Source of the DNA: Streptomyces galbus
GTDB taxonomy: Bacteria > Actinomycetota > Actinomycetes > Streptomycetales > Streptomycetaceae
Assembly (NCBI RefSeq): GCF_005280195.1
Contig: NZ_SZPR01000012.1
Span: 458,861 to 522,860 of the forward strand
Length of the DNA: 64,000 nucleotides
Direction of reading: 5' to 3'
The position numbers and the translations under genes were made by a program. The notes beneath the pieces were generated by a model, which saw only the letters and a program-made list of their open reading frames with translations, searched no databases and was not told the DNA's origin. Of the stretch, positions 51,871-59,272 are shown in pieces. The first letter of the stretch is position 1, and every line of letters starts with the position of its first letter.

Positions 51871-52499
51871 TGGCCGCCCGCATCGAACGCGTAGTCACCT
51901 CCGGGCAGTTCACCCTCGACGGCGGCACCTGGGACGTCGACAACAACGTCTGGCTGGTCGGCGACGACCACGAGGTGATCGTCATCGACGCCGCCCACGA
52001 CGCGCAGGCCATCGCCGAGGCCGTCGGCGACCGGCGGCTGACCGCGATCGTGTGCACCCACGCCCACAACGACCACGTCAACGCGGCCCCCGCCCTCGCC
52101 GACCTCACCGGCGCCACCATCTGGCTGCACCCCGACGACCTGCCGCTGTGGAAGCTGACCCACCCCGACCGCGACCCCGACGCGCACCTGGTCGACGGGC
52201 AGGTCATCGAGGCCGCCGGCGCCGACCTGACGGTGCTGCACACCCCCGGGCACGCGCCCGGCGCGGTGTGCCTGCACGACCCCGGTCTCGGCGCCCTGTT
52301 CACCGGCGACACCCTGTTCCAGGGCGGTCCCGGCGCCACCGGGCGGTCGTACTCCCACTTCCCGACGATCATCACCTCGATCCGCGACCGGCTGCTCACC
52401 CTGCCGCCCGCGACCGAGGTCTTCACCGGGCACGGCGACGGCACCACGATCGGCGCCGAGGCCCCGCACCTGCAGGAGTGGATCGACCGGGGGCACTGA
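51870..52499 (+). CDS. MBL-fold metallo-hydrolase
   Basis: 209-aa metallo-beta-lactamase-fold hydrolase with the two-zinc motif THAHNDHVN, later His in HTPGHAPG, Asp in FTGDTLF and terminal His in FTGHGDGTTIG. It is glyoxalase-II-like in size. ATG 51870 overlaps the mscR stop by one base (TGATGG), so the two are co-translated. By context it may hydrolyse S-formylmycothiol or a related mycothiol thioester, which is an inference from gene pairing. Confidence 0.92.
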   Translation: MAARIERVVTSGQFTLDGGTWDVDNNVWLVGDDHEVIVIDAAHDAQAIAEAVGDRRLTAIVCTHAHNDHVNAAPALADLTGATIWLHPDDLPLWKLTHPDRDPDAHLVDGQVIEAAGADLTVLHTPGHAPGAVCLHDPGLGALFTGDTLFQGGPGATGRSYSHFPTIITSIRDRLLTLPPATEVFTGHGDGTTIGAEAPHLQEWIDRGH

Positions 52500-52633
52500 C
52501 GGCCGACCGGGTGACCCCGCCCGACCCGGAGGGGTCACCCGGAGAACCCCGCTCGAAAAGACGACAGAAGATGTCCGGCTTCCCCGGCACGCTGTGAGGC
52601 GACCGTACGCACGAGGAACACGGGAGGCCGGAC

Positions 52634-53548
52634 ATGCCGCAGTCGTTGCGGGGCAGGGTCGCGCTGGTGGCGGGCGCGACGCGCGGGGCGGGCCGCGGGA
52701 TCGCGGTGGAACTCGGCGCGGCCGGCGCCACCGTCTACGTCACCGGACGCAGCACCCGCGCCCACCGCTCCGAGTACGACCGCCCCGAGACCATCGAGGA
52801 CACCGCCGACCTGGTCACCGAGGCCGGCGGCGAGGGCATCGCCGTCCCCACCGACCACCTCGACCCCGCCCAGGTCCGCGCCCTCGTGGACCGGATCGCC
52901 GACGAGCGGGGCCGCCTCGACGTCCTCGTCAACGACATCTGGGGCGGCGAGCACCTCTTCGCCTTCGACACCCCCCTGTGGGAGCACGACCTCGACGACG
53001 GGCTGCGCCTGCTGCGGCTCGCGGTCGAGACGCACGCCGTCACCAGCCACCACGCCCTGCCCCTGCTGCTGCGGCACCCCGGCGGCCTGGTCGTCGAGAT
53101 GACCGACGGGACCGCGGAGTACAACCGCGACCGCTACCGCAACTCCTTCTTCTACGACCTCGCCAAGGCGTCCGTGCTGCGCATGGCCTTCGCGCTCGGC
53201 CACGAACTCGGCCCGCGCGGTGCCACCGCCCTCGCGCTCACCCCGGGCTGGCTGCGCTCGGAGATGATGCTCGACGCCTTCGGGGTGCGGGAGGACACCT
53301 GGCGCGACGCGCTGGAGGAGGTGCCGCACTTCGCCATCTCGGAGACCCCGCGCTACGTCGGCCGGGCCGTCGCCGCGCTGGCCGCCGACCCGGACGTGGC
53401 CCGTTTCAACGGCCGGTCCCTGTCCAGCGGCGGCCTCGCCCGGGAGTACGGCTTCACCGACCTCGACGGCAGCCGCCCCGACGCCTGGCGGTACCTGGTG
53501 GAGGTGCAGGACGCGGGCAGGCCGGCGGACACGACGGGCTACCGCTGA
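52634..53548 (+). CDS. Short-chain dehydrogenase/reductase
   Basis: 304-aa SDR. The cofactor loop is AGATRGAGRGIA and the catalytic Tyr/Lys are in FYDLAKASV, with ALTPGWLRSEMM after. The usual NNAG appears as VNDIWGG. The long form (about 300 aa) with HRSEYDRPETIEDTADLV resembles a group with extended substrate loops. ATG 52634 has CACGGGAGGCC. Substrate unknown. It starts 134 bp beyond the metallo-hydrolase and is probably separate. Confidence 0.92.
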   Translation: MPQSLRGRVALVAGATRGAGRGIAVELGAAGATVYVTGRSTRAHRSEYDRPETIEDTADLVTEAGGEGIAVPTDHLDPAQVRALVDRIADERGRLDVLVNDIWGGEHLFAFDTPLWEHDLDDGLRLLRLAVETHAVTSHHALPLLLRHPGGLVVEMTDGTAEYNRDRYRNSFFYDLAKASVLRMAFALGHELGPRGATALALTPGWLRSEMMLDAFGVREDTWRDALEEVPHFAISETPRYVGRAVAALAADPDVARFNGRSLSSGGLAREYGFTDLDGSRPDAWRYLVEVQDAGRPADTTGYR

Positions 53549-53596
53549 CCGGGGCCCCTCCTAAGGGCAACGGCCGGAATTTTCCCGTCGGGGCGC

Positions 53597-54697
53597 TCAG
53601 CGGGGCCGGCCGAGTGCTGCCGCCGGACGCAGGTCCTCCTCGAGTCCTCCGCCCGTGGCCGCCGCGGCCAGGGCCCGTCCCAGCCGAGGTGCCTGTTTGA
53701 ACAGGTTGTGCCCGGCGGCGAAGAAGATCCCGTCGGCCTCCCAGACCGCCATGCCGTCCTCGCTCCACGGCAGGCTCGTCACCCAGCAGTGCAGGTACTC
53801 GACGGGCTCGGGGTCCAGGCCGGGCAGTGCGCGGGAGACGTACGCGCGGGCGCGGTCGTTGAGCGCCACCAGTGCCCGGGGGTCCGCGAAACTGCCGTCC
53901 TCCCGTACCTCGACCGTCTCGCTGAGGCCCACCGCGTACCGGCTGTTGCCGGGGTAGGGGGTGGCATAGACGCCGACCTCGCCGAAGGCGCCGCTGCTGT
54001 CCTGCAGGCAGGCGACCCGCTGCGGGGGCGCTCCCCTGAGCCGGAAGGTGAGGCGGACGTGGGCTGCCGGCTGCACGGGCAGCGACAGCCCCACGGTGCG
54101 CGCGAGGCGGGCCGTGCCCGTGCCCGCGCACACCACGGCCGCCGCGTACTCCTCGCGGCCGACGGAGCTGAGCACCTCCACCGTGCCGCGGCCCGTCGGA
54201 TGCAGCGAGATGACCTCGTCGGTGACCACCGCGTCGCCCAGGGCGTCGGTCAGGCTCTCGACGGCGGCACGGGTACGGATGGCGCCACCGCCCTCGTCGA
54301 GCATCGCGGGGCCGCCGTAGTCGGCGAGCAGCGGCATACGGGCGTGGAGCTCGGCGCTGTCCACGGTCCGGGCCGGTATGCCGCCGGCCTCCCGCAGAAT
54401 GCGCAGTCTCCCGGGAACGGAACCGCCCAGGGCGACCACTCCGTCACCGGAGACCATCTCGGCCCCCAGCCGCTCGGCCCACTCGTCCCAGACGGCGCGG
54501 CCCTGCCGGGTGAACTCGACCAGGCGGGGGTCGTCGTGCGCGTGGCGGAAGATGCGGGACTGCCCGCCGGACTGCCCGTGGCCCGGAACGCCGCTCTCGT
54601 AGACCCGCACCGGCGTTCCGCGCTCGGCCAGTGCGAAGGCGGTGCAGAGGCCGACGATGCCGGCTCCCACCACGGCCACCTCGGGAACCCGGGCCAT
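53597..54697 (-). CDS. FAD-dependent amine/amino-acid oxidase (DAO family)
   Basis: 366-aa flavoenzyme of the D-amino-acid oxidase fold, closest in pattern to sarcosine and N-methyltryptophan oxidases. The FAD loop is AVVGAGIVGLCTAFALAERG; GQSGGQSRIFRHAH matches the second FAD contact in the sarcosine oxidase family. The C-terminal GIFFAAGHNLFKQAPRLGRA lacks the Cys that covalently binds FAD in sarcosine oxidase. ATG 54697 has GAGGCG. Substrate not predictable. Confidence 0.9.
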   Translation of the reverse strand: MARVPEVAVVGAGIVGLCTAFALAERGTPVRVYESGVPGHGQSGGQSRIFRHAHDDPRLVEFTRQGRAVWDEWAERLGAEMVSGDGVVALGGSVPGRLRILREAGGIPARTVDSAELHARMPLLADYGGPAMLDEGGGAIRTRAAVESLTDALGDAVVTDEVISLHPTGRGTVEVLSSVGREEYAAAVVCAGTGTARLARTVGLSLPVQPAAHVRLTFRLRGAPPQRVACLQDSSGAFGEVGVYATPYPGNSRYAVGLSETVEVREDGSFADPRALVALNDRARAYVSRALPGLDPEPVEYLHCWVTSLPWSEDGMAVWEADGIFFAAGHNLFKQAPRLGRALAAAATGGGLEEDLRPAAALGRPR

Positions 54698-55071
54698 TGG
54701 ATCGCCTCACTTCACGTCGTGGAGCTGTCGCCCTGCCGAGCAGGGACCGGGTGCATCGGCCGCCGCCGCGAACCGGCGCATCACCGGGTCCGGGTGCGGC
54801 GGGGCTGCACCGGGTTCCCCTCCCCTCGGGCCTGACACCGGTCCGGGACATGCCGCACCGGCCGCGGGCCGCGGCGCACTGACCGGTCGGTCCGGCGAGC
54901 GTGCGGAGTCCGTCGCGGCGACGGTCGCCGGGCGCGACCGGCGTGGCGCTGGGCGTGCACGACGAGCGCATCGTGGCCACCGGGTTCGAGCAGTGGCTGC
55001 GGGACCGGCGGAGCCGGGAGTGAGGGCGTGAGCGTGGTCCGCCGGGCCGCACGGGATCTACCGTCGGAGCC
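54698..55071. other. 374-bp divergent intergenic region
   Basis: Between the amine-oxidase-like gene and an SDR. A 40-codon frame (54901-55023) ends in TGVALGVHDERIVATGFEQW and could be the remnant of a lost gene, but there is no ribosome site and no family was recognised. No operator seen. Confidence 0.4.
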
Positions 55072-55869
55072 ATGACACACGCAGAGCGCTTCGAAGGCCA
55101 CGCAGTCCTCGTCACCGGCGCCGCCCGCGGGATCGGCCGGGCCGTCGCCCGCCGGCTCGCCGGGGAAGGGGCGCGGGTGCTGGTGACCGACGTCGACCCG
55201 GCCGCGGCGCGGCGGACCGCCGGCGAGCTGCGGCAGGAGGGGCTCGAGACGGCCGGGTTCGTCTGCGACGTCGCGGACCGCGCCTCCGTCGAGGCGGCCG
55301 TCGCGCACGCCGTGGACACCTTCGGCGCCCTCGACGTCCTGGTGAACAACGCCTACGGCTGCACCCCCGACGCCCCGCTCTTCGAGGACGAGCCCGACGA
55401 GGCGTGGGCCCACGACCTGGACCTCACCCTGACCGGCGCCTACCGGTGCAGCCGGGCCGCCCTGCCCCACCTGGCCGCCGGCGGACGCGGCGCCATCGTG
55501 AACATCGGCTCGGTCAACGGCCTGCAGGACTTCGGCAACCACGCCTACAGCGCCGCCAAGGCGGGCCTCGCCTCCCTGACCCGCACGCTCGCCGGGCACG
55601 CGGCCGCCCGGGGCGTGCGGGTCAACCTGGTCGTTCCGGGGACCGTGCGCACCGGCGCGTGGGAGGGCCGCGACGACGATCTGGAGGAGATCCGGGCGCT
55701 GTACCCGCTCGGCCGGGTGGGCGAGCCGGAGGACATCGCCGCCGCCGTCGCGTTCCTCGCCTCCCGTGACGCCGCCTGGGTCACCGGCACCTCGGTCGTC
55801 GTCGACGGCGGCATCACCGCGGTGCACACCGGTTTCAGGCGGGCGACCGGCCGCGGCGAGGAGGACTGA
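55072..55869 (+). CDS. Short-chain dehydrogenase/reductase (FabG-like)
   Basis: 265-aa classical SDR. TGAARGIGRAVARRL binds the cofactor; NNAYG, Ser in VNIGSVNG and Tyr/Lys in HAYSAAKAG form the active site; the C-terminus is the usual GTSVVVDGGI. The aspartate in VTDVDP suggests NAD(H) preference. ATG 55072. It is monocistronic as far as can be seen; substrate unknown. Confidence 0.95.
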   Translation: MTHAERFEGHAVLVTGAARGIGRAVARRLAGEGARVLVTDVDPAAARRTAGELRQEGLETAGFVCDVADRASVEAAVAHAVDTFGALDVLVNNAYGCTPDAPLFEDEPDEAWAHDLDLTLTGAYRCSRAALPHLAAGGRGAIVNIGSVNGLQDFGNHAYSAAKAGLASLTRTLAGHAAARGVRVNLVVPGTVRTGAWEGRDDDLEEIRALYPLGRVGEPEDIAAAVAFLASRDAAWVTGTSVVVDGGITAVHTGFRRATGRGEED

Positions 55870-56048
55870 GGCCCGTCGGCCCGGCCGGTCGGCGTGCGGG
55901 CAGGTGTACGTGTGCGTGACGACCGTCACGGCCGAACTTCACTGTTTCGTCACAGCTCTCGCCCTGCTACAACCCAAGGACGCGTGATGCTGTCTAGTTC
56001 ATCGACAACGGCGCACACGACGCACACGGGGCCAGGGAGAGGGCGGAC

Positions 56049-56747
56049 ATGGGGGACATACGCAGACGAGGGGTGGTAGCCCTGGGGATGACGGCGCTGG
56101 TGGCGCCGCTCACCCTCGCACTGGGCACCGGACCGGCGCAGGCGGCGAGCAGCTGCACCACGCAGGCCGGGCCGTACCAGAAGCAGGTGGAGAAGTTCCT
56201 CGGCCGGCCGGTCGACGGGAAGCAGTCCTCCACCGACTGCCGGGCCATCCAGGCCTTCCAGAACAAGCACGGCATCACCCCGAACATCGGGTACGCGGGA
56301 CCCGTCACCTGGGGCGTGATGGACCTGATGAACAAGCAGAAGGCGGTCGGGAACAACCCGAACAAGGACCACAAGTGTCCGACGAACAAGGGCCGGATCG
56401 CCTGCGTGAACCTCACGCTCCAGCTCAGCTGGATCCAGGACGGCAGCCGGCTCGTCTACGGGCCGGTCCCGGTGCGCACCGGGCGCGACGGCTACGAGAC
56501 CCGCACCGGCCTGAAGAAGATCTACTGGCGGCACATCAACCACGTGTCCACGATCTACAACGTGTCGATGCCGTACAGCCAGTTCTTCGACGGCGGGCAG
56601 GCCTTCCACTCGGTGGGCCTGAGCATGTGGAACCCGCCGGGGTCGCACGGCTGCGTCAACATGACCACCGCGACCGCCAAGAAGTACTGGTCGCTGCTGA
56701 AGACCGGCGACGACGTCTTCGTCTACGGCCGCAAGCCGGGCACCTGA
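56049..56747 (+). CDS. L,D-transpeptidase with peptidoglycan-binding domain
   Basis: 232-aa exported enzyme. The signal peptide ends about residue 33 (LGTGPAQAAS). A PG_binding_1-like domain follows (about 42-95; FLGRPVDGKQSSTDCRAIQAF), then the YkuD catalytic domain (about 110-230) with the conserved His in FHSVGLS and SHGCVNM, whose Cys is the nucleophile. It forms 3-3 crosslinks in peptidoglycan. ATG 56049 has GAGAGGG. Confidence 0.95.
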   Translation: MGDIRRRGVVALGMTALVAPLTLALGTGPAQAASSCTTQAGPYQKQVEKFLGRPVDGKQSSTDCRAIQAFQNKHGITPNIGYAGPVTWGVMDLMNKQKAVGNNPNKDHKCPTNKGRIACVNLTLQLSWIQDGSRLVYGPVPVRTGRDGYETRTGLKKIYWRHINHVSTIYNVSMPYSQFFDGGQAFHSVGLSMWNPPGSHGCVNMTTATAKKYWSLLKTGDDVFVYGRKPGT

Positions 56748-56775
56748 CCGGCACGGGCGGACGTGTCGCGTGACA

Positions 56776-56819
56776 CACGACGGGCGGGCGGCTCCCCACG
56801 GGGCCGCCCGCTCGTCGTG
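56776..56819 (+). terminator. Terminator after the L,D-transpeptidase gene
   Basis: 17-bp stem with one mismatch, CACGACGGGCGGGCGGC at 56776-56792 against 56803-56819. Confidence 0.75.
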
Positions 56820-56984
56820 GTGCGCGCGTTCCCGCAGGTCGCGGCGGACTCCCGGGCGGGTGCGGGCGGTTGGGCACGGCTTTTTCCTGCGAGATGGACG
56901 TGATCAGCAACACGGTCCGATTTGCCCGGAATATCGCGTATTAACTCACGCGGCCTTCACCTTGGACACCGTAAGATTCACACC

Positions 56985-57158
56985 ATGTCCACCACTGTTG
57001 AACCCGTTTCCGAGCGATCGGCTGCGGAGGTCAACGAGGAGATCCGGGCGTTGTGGCTCCGGTCGGGCGGGACACTGAGCGTCGAGCAGCGCGCGGAGTA
57101 CCAGCGCCTCGTCCTGGAGTGGGCCGCCGTGGCCCAGCAGCGGGCCGACGCGGCCTGA
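56985..57158 (+). CDS. Small helical protein (57 aa)
   Basis: 57-aa acidic protein: MSTTVEPVSERSAAEVNEE, then IRALWLRSGGTLSVEQRAEY and a helical end. It probably forms a helical pair. No ribosome site precedes the ATG, but TAAGAT lies 8 nt upstream, so a leaderless mRNA is plausible. Unknown function; codon use supports coding. Confidence 0.6.
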   Translation: MSTTVEPVSERSAAEVNEEIRALWLRSGGTLSVEQRAEYQRLVLEWAAVAQQRADAA

Positions 57159-57257
57159 CCGCCGCTCCGCACGCCGGGCGGCCACCGCGCGCCGCACCCC
57201 CCGGAAATCCCCGTACCACCGCATCACGCGCACACCAGGGCCGCTTCCCGCGGCCCG

Positions 57258-58649
57258 TCAGCTCCACGTCGTCGAGTAGTACCGCTGGTACGCCTTGCGG
57301 TCCCGCTCGGCACGCAGGTAGCGGGTGGCGACCAGCGCCACCAGGCTGCCCGCGATCACCAGCAGGCCGGGACCGACGGCGCCGGGGTCCGTGAGCCGCG
57401 CCACCAGCGTCCGTCCCGTGCCCGCGCCGCCCGTGACCGGGGCCGTCGAACCCGGCGAGGCCGCGCCCGGTGCGATCGCCGCCTGGGTCGGGGAGGCCGA
57501 CGGAACGGCGGCTCCGGACGAGGGCGACGCGCTCGCCCCGCCCGCCGCCTGCGCGGACACGATCAGCTTCACGTTCAGCCGGGTCAGCGCCGCCGTCACC
57601 GGCTGGAAGAACGTCGTGCCGCCCGTGGTGCAGTCGCCGCTGCCGCCCGAGGTCACCCCGAGCGCGATCCCGTCCGAGAACAGCGGGCCGCCGCTGTCGC
57701 CCGGTTCGGCGCACACGTTCGTCTCGATCAGCCCGGTGACCGTCCCCTCCGGGTAGTTCACCGTCGCGTCGAGCGCGGTGACCTGCCCGTCGTGCAGCCC
57801 GCTGGTGCTGCCGCTGCGGAACACCCGCTGCCCGACGGACGGGTCGGCGAGCCCGGTGATCCGGACGCCGTTGCCGTTGCCGATCGCCACGACGTCGGCG
57901 CCCTCGCCCGCCGCGCCGTTCGCGTACTGCACCAGGGAGAAGTCCGCGCCCGGGAAGGCGGAGTTCACGGTCCGGCCGACGGGCCGGCTGCCCTGGTTGT
58001 CGGCGAACCACTGCGCGCCCGCGGGACCGCAGTGCCCCGCGGTGAGGATGAAGTCCCGCTGCCCGTCGGTCACGTTGAAGCCGGCCGAACACCGGCCCCC
58101 GGTCGACAGGATGGGCTGTGCGCCGTTCAGCCGGGGCGTGAAGGTGCCCGGGGTGCGCTCCATGCGCACGAAGCTGCCGATGCCGTCCGCCACCCGCGTC
58201 AGCCGGGCCCAGTCGGCGGCCGACACGGTGCTGTCGCCGCGCACCACCACGCGGTTGGTGCGGTAGTCCAGCGCCCAGGCCGTGCCGGCCACGCGCGGCG
58301 CCGAACGCAGCGCCGACGCGGCCGCCTCGAGTTCGTTCATGCTGTGGCCGACGACCTTCGCCTCGGCGCCGGCCCGCTCGACCTCGGCGGCCGTGCGCGC
58401 GTCGGTGACCGCGACCACCGTCCGCCCGTCGTCGCCGACCCAACTGCCCGCCGTGCGGGCCGTACCGAGGCGGTCCACGAGGTCCGCGCCCGTCGCGGAG
58501 AGCGTCCGGGCCGCGCCCCGCTGCGCGGCCGGGCCGCCCGGTTCACCGGCCATGGCGGACTGCGCGACCATGGCCCCGCCCAGGAGCAGTCCGCCGACGG
58601 CCGCAAGTCGTGTCACTCGCCGGACGATCCGCCGTCGTACGTGCCTCAT
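57258..58649 (-). CDS. Membrane-anchored alpha-lytic-type serine protease (S1E)
   Basis: 463-aa protease. An Arg-rich signal peptide (RRVTRLAAVGGLLLGGAMVA) leads to a pro-region (about 45-165), then the protease with His in LTAGHCG, Asp in GADFSLVQYAN and Ser in CAEPGDSGGPLF. A Ser/Ala/Pro linker and a C-terminal TM helix (about 425-445; GPGLLVIAGSLVALVATRY) with a basic cytoplasmic tail follow. The catalytic region is close to the free protease at 33109. The anchor implies action at the cell surface. ATG 58649 has GGGAGCG. Confidence 0.93.
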   Translation of the reverse strand: MRHVRRRIVRRVTRLAAVGGLLLGGAMVAQSAMAGEPGGPAAQRGAARTLSATGADLVDRLGTARTAGSWVGDDGRTVVAVTDARTAAEVERAGAEAKVVGHSMNELEAAASALRSAPRVAGTAWALDYRTNRVVVRGDSTVSAADWARLTRVADGIGSFVRMERTPGTFTPRLNGAQPILSTGGRCSAGFNVTDGQRDFILTAGHCGPAGAQWFADNQGSRPVGRTVNSAFPGADFSLVQYANGAAGEGADVVAIGNGNGVRITGLADPSVGQRVFRSGSTSGLHDGQVTALDATVNYPEGTVTGLIETNVCAEPGDSGGPLFSDGIALGVTSGGSGDCTTGGTTFFQPVTAALTRLNVKLIVSAQAAGGASASPSSGAAVPSASPTQAAIAPGAASPGSTAPVTGGAGTGRTLVARLTDPGAVGPGLLVIAGSLVALVATRYLRAERDRKAYQRYYSTTWS

Positions 58650-58815
58650 GCATCGCTCCCGAACCCGAACGCGCGCGGCGTCGACACCGCGGGGCGCTCC
58701 GGTCGTCGAGCACCCACCGTCCATACGGGCCCGGAGGGCGCGGCGTTCAAGGCCGCACGGGGGCTGCGGAGATCGGGAGGGGTCCTGCGGGGCCCGGCGC
58801 CCCTAGACTGCCGGG

Positions 58816-59220
58816 ATGGACGAGACGCTGCTCGACCGGCTCGGAGCGGGCAAGTACCTGCTCCTGACCAGCTACCGGAAGAACGGAACGGCCGTCGCGA
58901 CCCCGGTGTGGGTGGTCCGCGACGGGGACGCGCTCGGGGTCTGGACGACCGCCGACTCGTGGAAGGTCAAGCGGATCAGGGCCCGCCCCGGTGTCCTCGT
59001 GGGGCCTTGCGACCTGCGCGGGCACCCGACCGGCGACCAGGTGCCGGCCACCGCGGAGATCGTCGACGCCGCGACCGTGGGCCGCTACCGGCAGCTCATC
59101 GCCCGCAAGTACGGCCTCACCGGCCGGCTCACCCTGCTGGGCAGCCGCCTGCGCCGCGGGCTGGACGGCACGGTGGGCATCCGCGTGACGCCGGGCGCGG
59201 CCGACGGCGCGACGGACTGA
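58816..59220 (+). CDS. F420/FMN-dependent PPOX-class oxidoreductase
   Basis: 134-aa split-barrel protein. KYLLLTSYRKNGTAVATPVW and ALGVWTTADSWKVKRIRARPG match the PPOX class F420-dependent enzymes of actinomycetes. Homodimer expected; substrate unknown. ATG 58816. A strong palindrome follows. Confidence 0.9.
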   Translation: MDETLLDRLGAGKYLLLTSYRKNGTAVATPVWVVRDGDALGVWTTADSWKVKRIRARPGVLVGPCDLRGHPTGDQVPATAEIVDAATVGRYRQLIARKYGLTGRLTLLGSRLRRGLDGTVGIRVTPGAADGATD

Positions 59221-59224
59221 CGCA

Positions 59225-59260
59225 CGGGGGCCCGGACCGGCCGGCCGGTCCGGGCCCCCG
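59225..59260. terminator. 36-bp perfect palindrome, bidirectional terminator
   Basis: Arms of 18 bp starting CGGGGGCCCGGACCGGCC, without spacer, between the converging PPOX gene and the large secreted hydrolase gene. Confidence 0.8.
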
Positions 59261-59272
59261 CACACCGTGCGG

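Noticed and set aside
54901..55023. 40-codon frame ending ATGVALGVHDERIVATGFEQ
   Set aside because: Looks protein-like but has no ribosome site, no recognised family and an Arg-rich start; kept only as a possible gene remnant in the intergenic description.
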